A DNA stretch of 64,000 nt from Phragmites australis (Eukaryota; Streptophyta; Magnoliopsida; Poales; Poaceae), in NCBI RefSeq assembly GCF_958298935.1, contig NC_084924.1:25331819-25395818 (forward strand). Direction: 5' to 3'. The notes beneath the pieces are model-generated. The model was given only the letters and a program-made list of their open reading frames with translations. It was not told where the DNA came from and made no database searches. Position 1 is the stretch's first letter; each line of letters begins with the position of its first letter. Position numbers and translations under genes: made by a program. Of the stretch, positions 47,011 to 57,785 are shown piece after piece.

Positions 47011-48021
47011 CCATGCTGATATCCCAATACGGATACACCCACCCACACAACTAGAAAAAAATTACACACTGAACGATACAAGTGGTAACTTCAAACTTGA
47101 TATACAATTTGGAGATAACTCCATCAAATGACAATCAACACCAACAATCAAAAGAACCCGATGAGAATAAACAATTGTTCAGAACTCATCCAACCCTACC
47201 CCAAACCATTGGTGTATGACCAAAATCAATCTAAAATTGAAATCTAAATGCAGAACAAGTTTGTAAGACCCTACCGAGTCAACCCAGCAATCTAAAACCA
47301 TATGATATGAGCGATGGCCCAATCTTCTCGACATAGGATTACTGAGGATACTTAGCAAATCATAGGCGTACACCCCCTACCTTGCAAGGACTTATGCCTC
47401 TTTAATCTATTGAAGATAGAATGTGGAACTCCCAAAATCCCTAGGCGTCCACTCTCTGCCATTGCAAGGACTTGCGCCTCTATAGATTAGTTGAATCACA
47501 TGCTCAAAGATAACTATTAAAACCTTATCATGGTAGTAGATTGTATCTAAATATATTCATAATATCGAGTTGAGTTACATGGACTCACACCTCTAGCTTA
47601 TATAAACTCCTAAGACACCAAAAATAAGAAATAAACTCATTATACAACTTGAACTCAAAGAAATAAAGACTAACTTCCTGCCATATATTTGTATTTGATA
47701 TTGCAATGCAACTGAAAGGAAACAGAGGCTCGGATTAGATCCATTGCGTGGACCATGAAATAAGCTTTCCAACTGGTACTCACACATCTAAAACGGACTC
47801 CGTACATGGGAGATATGGAATTTTTAATCTGCATTTGCTTGGCTACAACGAGGTGAATCCAAATTGACTTCAAACTTTCTTTTTTTTTTTATCTCCATGT
47901 TTAGGACGACTTGAATCTATGGAGAATTTGAAAAGGAAGTCGTTTCAATCTAAATGAAGTTTTGGTATAGTTGGATATCATTTAGAGGTGCCTTGTAAAC
48001 CACAGACTCTCCATGTTCGAC
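47011..48021. other. Unassigned repeat-derived sequence
   Basis: It contains an imperfect 80-bp duplication (TTGCAAGGACTTATGCCTCT near 47380 and TTGCAAGGACTTGCGCCTCT near 47460). No protein similarity was recognised. It is interrupted at its right end by the CACTA insertion at 48025. Confidence 0.4.
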
Positions 48022-48459
48022 CATCACTACTATAGAAATGGTCGTTAGTTTCGGCTCAAAAATGCCATCAGTGGTGATTTTTGAAACAGCACTGATAATG
48101 AGTATCAGTGTCGATCCATAACAAAGAACTGGCACTGATGCTCAGACTATCAGTGCCGGTCTATAAGAACGAACCGACACTAATAGTCTGACTATCAGTG
48201 TCAGCTAGTGAACAAGCTGGCACTGATATTTCTATAGGAACAAATAAATTATGAATTTAATAATATAACATTCAAAATCTAATTTCAAATTTGTATTCAA
48301 ATATATGTAGGTATTCATCACAGAAAGATATATACACATGGATCATAAATACCTCATCCACATCCACACATAATCATGAGTTCATCAACATCCACACATA
48401 AATATTATCATAGTTCACATCATAGGTTAAACACATTACAAATGCACTCATCCTTGATT

Positions 48460-49421
48460 CTATGGTGCATGTTGAATCATATAGTCTTCGTAGTTAACAT
48501 CTATGATATCAACTCCATATATCTCTTCTAAATGACGTAGTGCATAAATGAGCGCACTATCTCGAGCCAGAAAGGGCAGATCCATCATAGTTCCATAAAC
48601 AGCAAAACCTTCTCCACCGAACTCCACATAAGTCTGATACCTACCTTCAAAAACTCTCTTGACTTTCGGGCCAATCATTGTGAAATCCAGTCGCTCCATG
48701 ACATAACGTAAGAGTGAACCCAAGCTAACATCCAAATACATCATGTTGTTCCAATAAAAATCCTACAGGCAAAGAGCATTAATATGAAGAGAAAATTTGA
48801 AAATATATGAAACAATACTGTAGACTAAAATTCGTGGCACCAACCGTGTCAAGTGTATGTAATTGTGACAGACTGATAGTCATTGAAGCCACATCCTCAA
48901 GATTCTGCTCAAGCGCTTTCAATTTGAAATAGTTGTAGTCAGGTAAAATGTACCTAACTTGATCCTCAATCTCTGTCAAAACCGTTGCCACCGTGTTTTT
49001 TGTTTGGGCCACATGGATCTTAGGTGATTGGATGCCAAAGACAATAATATTGATAGATTCTTCATTTGCCAACGTCTGAAAACTAAATGATATCTTCCTT
49101 GTACCACTATCACCTATAGTGGTAGTCACAACAAGTTGTGTACAACCCTCTATGTGAGCAATCATTCCATTTAACCAAACTCGAGGAGGAATCACCTACA
49201 TCAATATATGCATATCTTTAACAACTACACAATTTTTAATTATCAATTGTCCAACCAAAATAGATGTGAGGTATACCATTTTGATCATCCTTAAGGGCGT
49301 CGAGGAGGGCGGGGCATCGAGTTCGTAAAGGAATATGCTGGGAGGACGAGGGGGCACCACGCGGCGGGATGTAGATGCTACTTCAGATGCATTCACGATA
49401 CCTACTAGATCCACACGGCAT
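48460..49421 (-). CDS. Three-exon gene of unknown function inside the CACTA element (5' end undetermined)
   Basis: Three minus-strand segments join through GT-AG borders without a stop: 49421-49277 (CRVDLVGIVNASEVASTSRR), 49195-48845 (VIPPRVWLNGMIAHIEGCTQ ... SLSQLHTLDT) and 48762-48460 (DFYWNNMMYLDVSLGSLLRY ... YEDYMIQHAP, stop). Exon phases agree and give about 265 residues. The last exon has GRYQTYVEFGGEGFAVYG followed by a helix ALIYALRHLEEIYGV, a strand-then-helix pattern loosely like double-stranded-RNA-binding folds. That resemblance is inference only. The first exon with the start codon was not identified. It may be a captured host gene or a CACTA-specific gene. Confidence 0.55.
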
Positions 49422-49928
49422 CTAAAAAAGTAGGGTATATGTAAACTAACAAATTTTACTTCTCTGAATGCCAGTCTTGGGCACGAGCATATGTAAACCA
49501 AAATGCTCGCTTTTATGCTTCAACAAGCCAAGGGCATAATTTTTTTACCGAATCGAAGCTAAGTAATTGCATTTCAGTTCGAAAGTTCTCCCAAATCTGG
49601 AACAATATTTGTTACCCACACTTGTGTTCCTGATGTACGTGTTCAGATAAGACTAGTTTTTCAGTATTTACAAAACATGACTACATGAGTACAAAACTGA
49701 AATGAAAAGCTGCCTTCTACTTTCTGAAGTGATGGCAGTTCTAGAGGTACAACTGATGTAATACAGTCAAGCATTGACTGAACAGGTCGCAAAATGTGGT
49801 TACTGTATTAGATGGGAAGGACATGGAATTGCTAGTTGCTAATCAAATGAAGGGTAGTAAACATAATATATGAATTGTACTGAATACCACAAAAAAATTT
49901 AGAGGAACTAGATACCACATATGTCTAT

Positions 49929-50100
49929 CACTAAATACACTTGCTTAATTTTACCTGGACAAGGGGACACTATTATTTACCACTAAATGCATGTGCTTAG
50001 TTTTACCAGGACAAGGTTACTAAAATCAATTTTTGCTACGGGACACTATTATTTACCACTAAATACACTTGCTTAGTTTTACCTGGACAAGGGGACAACA
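49929..50100 (+). repeat. Direct repeats within the CACTA element
   Basis: CACTAAATACACTTGCTTAG and near copies begin at 49929, 49981 and 50057, each followed by TTTTACCTGGACAAGG-like sequence. They lie in a region that would be intron or 5' leader of the minus-strand gene. Confidence 0.8.
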
Positions 50101-50109
50101 TGGCTCTAG

Positions 50110-50360
50110 GTACGGGGATCAGGACGGTGGGGAGGCGACGTCGGCTCTAGGAACGGTGATAGGGATGAGGAGGCATCAGCTTCGGGGATAGCGACAGGGA
50201 TGAGGAGGCATCAGCTCCAGGGACAGCAACGGGGATGAGGATGGTGGGGAGGCGGCGTCAGCTCTGGGGATGGCGATGGGGATGAGGATAGTGGGGCTCT
50301 AGGGACGGGGATGGTGACAGCGATTGGAAGGCGGCGTCGACTCTAGGAATGACAGCGTTG
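50110..50360 (-). repeat. GC-rich minisatellite in the CACTA element
   Basis: Imperfect units of roughly 36-48 bp contain GGGATGAGGA and GGCGTC/GGCATCAGCT, repeated about five times. On the minus strand it encodes a Pro/Ser-rich repeat in one frame (SLSPSPSLEPHYPHPHRHP), which may be part of a first exon. Confidence 0.75.
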
Positions 50361-50424
50361 ATGAGACAACGGGAATCGACACGCATGTAAGGGAGGAATG
50401 GAGAGGTTGCGGCTATGTCCTGCT

Positions 50425-50431
50425 TATATAG
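50425..50431 (-). promoter_or_regulatory. TATA-like box for the minus-strand CACTA gene
   Basis: On the minus strand CCTATATAAGCAGG lies just inside the right subterminal repeats and upstream of the GC-rich leader. This is the usual promoter position in CACTA elements. Confidence 0.45.
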
Positions 50432-50744
50432 GTATAGAGTATTTGTGCCGAATGTGGTATACAACCAGTACTGATACTAGATTCAGTGCCGATAGTATAA
50501 CCCAACTGGCACTAATAGATGGACTATCAGTGCCAGCTCATGGTTACCAACCGGCATTGAAGTATCAGTGCCAGTTTGTTCTAAGAGCCGATACTGATAC
50601 TGAGTATCAATACCGGTTCAACCTAGCTCAATCGTTGATTAAGTGTGAGAAGTTATGGACCGGCACTAATACTTAATCAGTGCCGGTTCTATCATAACCA
50701 ACACTGATGGTGTAGCGCGAATGATGGTTTCTGTTGTAGTGCAT

Positions 50745-51631
50745 GTTCTCATGTCACCTTGATAGCTCATGCATCTTCTAATGAAATAGCCATATCTTTT
50801 AGTAGAAAACTCCAAATCTCGTACCGTTTGATCCGTTCAAAAGAAGACTTGATATCCTTTCTAAATATCAACATTGTTTACCTTGAAATCCTCTACACAT
50901 GCGCACAACTTCATAAACTTGACAAACAAAATTGTATGTCATGCTGATTGAAAACAATGATAGCTCTTCACTTGGGGTGACCCCCCGATCCTCCTCTTTA
51001 GCCCAAAAGGTAGAATCCTCTCTCAAAACAAGTCACAATTGGTCGATGGCATGGCAGGAAGGAGATCCAAAATCCGCAGTTGGCAATCACAATCACTCTC
51101 AACGTTAGACTTCAAGTTCTAGGGCAAGAAGCAAGTAGAATTCTAGGCTTAGACTAGGAATCCATTGTTGGGATAATCTTTAGATTAGTTCTCTCAACAC
51201 ATCCACTGTGAGACATTCTGATCATAGTGAAGAGCATGATGTAGGATGGTTACTCTGATCCGTTAAGGAGCCTGAACCTACATACAAACTCTTGTCTTTA
51301 TGCGTGGTTGATTTCTTGAAACTTGAGTGATTCCCCTTACAAGTAAAAATAATCATGTTGGTCTAGATCCATCAACACTTATAAACCAATAATTTTATTT
51401 TTTAGACTAATTTAGAGTTCGGTTTTGAAATCTAAACCTTTCCTTCCAAAGATGACAGTTAACCTCTCAAACTAGCTGGGACGTATCCTCACTTCCTTTT
51501 CTGGAAATTTTGGAATACTCTTCTCTTCTCTCACAAGTTACAAGTCAGAACTAACCTCTGGCTCGTTGAACCATAGTCCACAAGCTCACCAGAATAGCCC
51601 AGCCTAGTCTTCCCTTCTAGCCCACCTCTAT
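50745..51631. other. Unassigned sequence between two CACTA elements
   Basis: It continues the sequence interrupted at 48021. No coding or terminal signals were recognised. Confidence 0.4.
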
Positions 51632-51634
51632 GCT

Positions 51635-52861
51635 CACTACGTGAAAAAAAAGTAATTAGCGATGGATGATAACTGGTATTAGTGATGGATCTTGTACCCG
51701 TCACTCTTATCGTTTCATTAATGATACGTCATTAGTGACGGATGATGACCTGTCATTAATAAGGTCATTAGTGACAGGTCATAACTGTGACCCGTCACTA
51801 ATGGCCATTAGTGACGAATCATAACCGTGACCATCACTATTGACTGAACATCAGTGAATGGTTATAATCTTGATCCGTCACTAATGACTGATAAATATTT
51901 TTTGTATTTTTTAGACACAAAAAAATCAAAAAAAAAAATTCACCGAGCCATCCCAACGCAGGCCCATCCCATATGCCTCACAAGCCATGTTTTTTCACAT
52001 TGTTTTCAAGTTTGCGTTCCATGAGAATCGAACCCGTAACCTCCTCCTCGTGCGTGTAGCCACCTTACCACATCTGATATCATGTAGTTATGATAGAAAC
52101 CAGATATTTTATTATTTTAACATTCTTTGCTAAAGGCCATTAGTGATGCGTCATAACCATGACCTATCACTAATGACTAATTTTGCTAAATTTCATCGAG
52201 TGTTATAACTTTATAGGTGATCTGGAGTGCATTCGGTAAAATGGACATAATTTTTGCATACAGACTCTGATGTTGACATTTTTTTTGACTCTACGGATAT
52301 CTAATTCTCTCCGAACTTGTCAGGTTCGACAAATTTTTTGAGGCTAAAAACAGCTTAAAAATTGAGTTCTCACCTCTGAAAGTTTATGCACTATTTTCGA
52401 AATGCATGTTTGTGTCTATAGCCACAGTACCTTACATCAAACTTGAGCAGAAATATATAATAGTTCATATTCTAGTGCTGCTGAGGTGAGAAAAAATAAG
52501 AGAAAAATAAAATAAAAATAAAAAATATTTGTGAATACTATCATTGGTGATTGAAATTGGTCATTAGTGACGAATTACAAGTTGATCTGTCACTGATGAC
52601 TGATATAGGACGACTTGTCATAACTTTACCCATCACTAATGATTGATCTAGGATGACCCGTCACTGATGACCTTATTATTAGTGACGGGTCACAATTTGA
52701 CCCGTCATTATTATCATCAGTGACGGATCTATATTTGGTCTCAGTCAGAAGGGATATTAGTGACGTGTCCTTATTAAACCCATCATTAATAGGATATTAG
52801 TGATGCATATTGAGCAACCGTCACTAATATGGTGACTTATTTGCTGGTTTCTTACGTAGTG
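51635..52861. mobile_element. Small non-autonomous CACTA element
   Basis: The left end CACTACGTGAAAAAAAAG and right end CTGGTTTCTTACGTAGTG (reverse complement CACTACGTAAGAAACCAG) are flanked by GCT on both sides (51632-51634, 52862-52864). Subterminal repeats of the type ATTAGTGACGGGTCA occur in both orientations at 51655-51880 and 52540-52830. The 1,227-bp element has no coding capacity. Confidence 0.93.
52021..52075 (-). repeat. tRNA-like A/B-box sequence inside the small CACTA element
   Basis: On the minus strand, ATGTGGTAAGGTGGCTACAC followed after about 15 bases by GGTTACGGGTTCGATTCTC has A-box-like and good B-box-like (GGTTCGATTC) elements at tRNA spacing. There is no acceptor stem or clear anticodon arm, so it is not called a tRNA gene. 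Confidence 0.4.
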
Positions 52862-52919
52862 GCTTTCTATGGGATCGGGTCTCTCAATTTTCAGAGGAGC
52901 CCCTTTTCCTCGTCTGATC

Positions 52920-55900
52920 TAGAGCTGTCTAAATGGGCCATGCCTACTGGACTAGCACGAGGCTTGCCATTGTAGGCACGACCTAGGCACGACAAGGCCC
53001 AAGTGTAACCGAGTCGGGCCTGTATGACACGATGCGATGGGCCATGCCTGGGCCGAGCGCGTGGCACGCCTGACTGGCACGGCATGGCCTGACTGATACA
53101 GGCCAGCCCAGGCATGGCATGCTAGCGGCCCATGCGGCATGGATGGCCTAGGTAGGCACGATGTGGCCCGACACGGCAGTGGCCCATGCAGCACCAACCG
53201 ACAGCGACCCGGTCCAGCATGGCACACCAACGGCCAGCGCGGCACGCCAACGGGCTGCGCTAGCCGTTGACCACATGGGGCCGGCACGACCAGAGCACGG
53301 GCAGCACGGCCGACACACTAGACCTTTCCAAAATGTTGCCACATCCATGACCATGCACGCGAGTTATCGGTGTATTGATCCATGAATAGAAATATGGAAT
53401 TATTTAATTGAAGTGGGCAAATGGCTTTGGCTAGCAAGTAGCTTTGCTGTTCACTGGGAGGGAGTTTGGGATGGTGGCCTTGTGCGTGGCTTGTGCCTAT
53501 TTATAAGCCAAGATGAGAGATTGAGAGGTGGGTGGCGAGTCCTGGTCATTTTAAAAAAAATAATAGGAACACATAATTAATTCTAAAAATGAGCTTTATT
53601 GATAGGTTGCCTCATTAAAAACCTTTCTAGTAAAGGAAAAAAGAGTACAACTTAGCTCAGAAAATTAGAAATTACACGTTCTCATTAACATCTAGATACA
53701 AATTATTGAATGAAGCTTCAAGCTCAGTGTTTTCTACAGTGTGTTGTATTTATACTTTAGCTTGTTCCCAATCTTTTACTATGGTGAGCATTTCAACCAT
53801 CTCACTTGACAGACTTATTCTTCTCTCTTCGATTATCCTTCCAGTAAGACTGAAGGCGGCCTTAAAAGAAATTGTACATACGGGAACCATTAATAAATCA
53901 TGTGCTAACAGTGAAAGCACTGCATAATTCGTCTTGTGCTCATGTCACCATTGCAGTATGTTGAAGTTTTCTTGTTTATGGCTGATAGTGTCGCTGTTGA
54001 GGAAGGTAGTTAACTCCCCTCTAGATGTTAGAATTTTGGCACTTGTAGACGATTGTGACGAAGAGTCTGAATTTCTTGATGAAGAACCTCTACCAAATAT
54101 TTTTCACCATGTTGTCGTCTTCTTACTTGTTGTAGGTGCTAGTGGAGGTCGTTGCAGGCGAACTCCACCATACTTTATTTCATATTTACCATACACTTCA
54201 AATAACTTAGAATGAACATTAGTATAATAATTAGAATAATTGTGGCCAAGAGCATCACCTAGAATTGAGAGAACTCTACAGAGAGCTACAATTTTAGCTC
54301 TAAGATCTAAAATAAAATCAAAGACATACAACAAAGGAATTCCTTTCTAATACTTTAAGAATTTAGATTACATAGGAACTACACAATCTCTTAAAAGATT
54401 GTTATTTTCATAATTGTTTAAATGAGTAGCAATTTCAACAATATTATACACTACTAAGCAAGATGTTGGATAATAAACTCCTGATAAACTCACAATTGAA
54501 TCATAAAAAAATTCAAGAAACTCTAGTATTCTTTCGGCAACATACCAATGCGATTTCGTATGTAAAGTGTGACCCCCATGTTGATGATAGTGTGTATAAA
54601 TAAACACATCAAATGTACTTTTATATGGTACACTATTTTCATGCATCAAAAAGTAGAGTTCTATCTCACTAGCATGTCCACAGCAAACTTGAGTGGACAC
54701 ACACCCATCACAACATAATATTGTTTATATGCTGCAATTCGTTGGATAGAAGAGTTTACAAAAGATATTGCAATACGAAAATCTTCTAGGTATTGCGATA
54801 ACCTCTTCAAACCGGATTTTACTATAAGATTGATAATATGACTAGCACAACGTTGATGAAAGAAGAAAGATTCAGCATATGTACCAAACAACTGAGTAAG
54901 AATATCCATTGCGCTAGAGTTTGCACCAGTATTATCTAAAGTGATAGAAAATATTTTATTTGTGAGACCAAAGTCTTCAACTACTTGAGATATTTTTTCA
55001 ACAATATTTTCACTAGTATGCGCGTTGTCAATCAACCGAAAACATATTATTCTCTTTTCTAGTTCCCGATCATTATTAACAAAATGAGCAACCACACTAA
55101 GATAATCCTCTTTAGCTCTACATGCCCATATGTTCGAGGTCAAAGCAACTGAAAATATACATGTTTGCAGCATTTCTTTAAACTTTCTATGACACACATT
55201 GTAGTATTTTACTATATCTCTGCTAGTTGTCTGTCTAGAAACATGCATGAACATAGGATTATAAGCTTGCTTAATGTAACCTTCAAATACAGTAGATTCA
55301 CCGATGTTAAGTGGCAGATCCGCTCTTGCAATGAAGCAGCATAGCTCTTTTCGTGCATTGGCAGAGTTATACTCCCATGACGAACAGAGCCATCAAATTG
55401 TATTGCAGCATCATCTGCTTCATGGCTGCTCCACTCTTTCGCTTACAAGTTGTAAGTGTCCTGTTCTACCTGAGGGCTTTACAGATAATTAATTTTTGCA
55501 AATATAATAGTTAGCATACTTGACATTTATCCCGTCTTCCTCTCTATAGATCTTTTCGAAGTCTTGCCAAACTTCTGAAGCAGTGACTTTTGATCTCTTA
55601 AAGCCGGTGCTTGCTGACGTGTATGCACTTGTAGAGCCTGATGATGGAGGTGCTGCTGAAGGGTCACCGTCAGATCCAACACCTACAGCACCGTCAAAGA
55701 AGTCGTATTCCCCTGGGAGTCCTTAAAGAAAAAAAAAATCATGATTCATAGACATATCATCATGATCGTGACCACCAGTGTCCATGATCAATGTCGAATA
55801 GTACTACAAATAATTCAAATATTTAGAGTTAGAAATAATGAAATAATAAAACAAAAATTGGAAGAAACAAGAATGAACAACGATGAAAAAAATCAACAAG

Positions 55901-56831
55901 ATTTCTTCAAGACAGCAGGATGATAACGTGGGCTTTTCTCGAATTTTTGGTAATAATTCAACCTAATTTTGCCAAATTTTGTAAATTTGTAAGAACTTTG
56001 AGACAAGATTGAGAGGAGGAAAGAAGAGAGTAAATGTTGTTGCTGGTGAGAAATGAAATGGCAGGTGGTGCTCTATTTATAGGTGAAAAATGATTATTTT
56101 TACAAAAGAATCGAATTTTTTAAGATCAAACGGTCATAAAAACACTACAAAATAAAAAAGGGTTAACGGGTTAAACAGGCCAGGCATATCCCATTTAACC
56201 CGTTAACTGACCATGCCCTCGCGTGCTTTGGCGTGCCCTGCTTGCTTCTATAGAGAAATTAATAGGAAATATGTAAGATTTGCTAAATATAATATATGAA
56301 ACAATGAATTAGGTGTTATGTCTACAAATGCAGCGGAACAATTGAGGAAGCATATTAAATATTGCGAGTAAAATTCTGAGGTTTCTAAAAAAATCATGTA
56401 ATTTCCGAAGCAAAGATTGTACTCTTTCTCTTCTAGTAAAAAGATTTTTAACGAGACAACCAATCAATAAAACGTATTTTTATATATTTTCTATATATTT
56501 TTTGAGCTTTTTTAATTTTTTACTTATTATTTTAGATTTTTTTCTATTTTTAAGTGCTATCAGGCAATACCTTTACCGTGCCCCAGGTCTCAACCGTGTC
56601 TACCAGGCCCGCCGTGCCACCGTGTCCGTCGAGTTCATCGTGCTGTAACCATAATCGAACTAGCCCGATCCGATACAATAGCTGATGGGCCATACCATGA
56701 GTCGAGGGTGCGGTACGTAGCCTAGCCCAGTACTGATCATTTAATTTAACGGATCTATTATGTCGTGCCATAATCAGATCGTGCCTGCTGGGTCCGTACG
56801 GGTCGGCTGGACGGCCATTTGAACAGGTCAG
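52920..56831. mobile_element. hAT transposon, RICESLEEPER-like
   Basis: The left end TAGAGCTGTCTAAATGG and the reverse complement of the right end, CTGACCTGTTCAAATGG, match at 12 of 17 positions. They are flanked by GTCTGATC (52912-52919) and GTCCGATC (56832-56839), an 8-bp duplication with one mismatch. The 3,912-bp interior has subterminal clusters of GGCACGGC/GGGCC-type motifs at both ends and a decayed transposase on the minus strand. The right end lies about 96 bp upstream of the VPS52-like ATG, so it inserted in that gene's promoter or 5' UTR. Confidence 0.85.
53700..55724 (-). pseudogene. hAT transposase (BED finger, RNase H-like core, C-terminal dimerisation), decayed
   Basis: On the minus strand a BED-finger region (SEVWQDFEKIY, SVKPSGRTGHL) lies at about 55620-55430. 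The catalytic core follows at 55254-54661 (FSVALTSNIWACRAKEDYLS, FSITLDNTGANSSAMDIL, CASHIINLIVKSGL). A DUF4413-like segment is at 54334-54104 (LYVFDFILDLRAKIVALCRV). The hAT dimerisation domain is at about 53900-53740 (YAVLSLLAHDLL, FSLTGRIIEERRISLSSEMV). Several stops and frame changes, and loss of zinc-finger cysteines, make it inactive. Domain order and content match RICESLEEPER/DAYSLEEPER-type proteins. Confidence 0.85.
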
Positions 56832-57785
56832 GTCCGATCCGATCCCAACACCCACCGCCCCCGGCGGCAGATCTCTCCGCCCGCCGCCCGCTCCGGCGAT
56901 CCCGCCCCCCCCCCCCCCCCCGCCGCGATGGAGGCCGTCCCTGCCGCGGCGGTCCTCGACGGGCAGAAGGAACGGTTCGACCTCGGGGTCTTCGTCGGCG
57001 ACCTCGCTCTCGACGAGGAAGTCACCAGGTAGAACGACCGCTCGCAAGCTCCTTCATCCTCGGATCGCGTCATATCCTCTCTGTGGATGCGATTCAAAGA
57101 TTACCTCTGGCTGGTTTGTTCGGCAGCTATGACGGAGGGGCTGCAGCAGGAGCTCGACGACTGCAAGAATGATCAGGTGCCGCTTCTCGCTCCAACAAAA
57201 CTTTGTAGCTTCTGTACATTAGTAACTTGCTTTACTGGGACCATGAGCTGGCATGACGCAACGATGCTTCTTTCATTTCACCTCGGAGACCCGGCTGCTG
57301 CATTGCTATCCCTTTAAGCTCGCTGCACCATTTCAGTGAAGGGGATGGGCTGTGTGAAACTGGATTACTGATGTTCTCTTTCTGGACACGCACAGGAAGT
57401 CGCAAACATCCTGGCTAACGGCATCAAACTGCGCGAGTACACAAAAGGCGTTGAGAACAACATAAACAAAGTCGAGCTGGACTCTATACAGGTAATTGTT
57501 TATGCAAATGTTATCTGTGCCTAGTCCATGTCAATTATGCAAGGCAACCATGCTTCTACCAATGTAGAGCTAATTTCTCATATGAGTCGTTTGAACTTGA
57601 ATCTGTTGTAGTGAATAATTTTATGTTTGAAGCATGATAAAGGCCATTCTTGTTATCAAAACTTGTTTGTACAAGAGTAGTGAAGTTATGCAGAGAACAT
57701 GGATGTATCATGTCTAACTTTTTATTGCTACTGAAACGAAATTAGTAGTGGCTTGACATTCCTTGCCTTCCTTCTTATTTATAGG

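Larger units (their letters stand above)
48025..50741. mobile_element. Gene-bearing CACTA element
   Basis: The left end CACTACTATAGAAATGG and right end TTTCTGTTGTAGTG (reverse complement CACTACAACAGAAA) match at 11 of 14 positions. CAT lies directly outside both (48022-48024, 50742-50744), the 3-bp duplication of CACTA elements. Subterminal repeats with ATCAGTGCCGGTT-type motifs in both orientations occupy about 48060-48230 and 50440-50720. The 2,717-bp element lacks a TNP2 transposase but carries a spliced gene on the minus strand with its own TATA-like box. Confidence 0.92.

Noticed and set aside
52021..52075. A tRNA gene
   Set aside because: A- and B-box-like motifs are present but no acceptor stem or anticodon stem can be formed.
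52891..53385. Open frames rich in Cys, Pro and Arg on both strands
   Set aside because: They cover the GGCACGGC-type subterminal repeats of the hAT element and show no protein family features.
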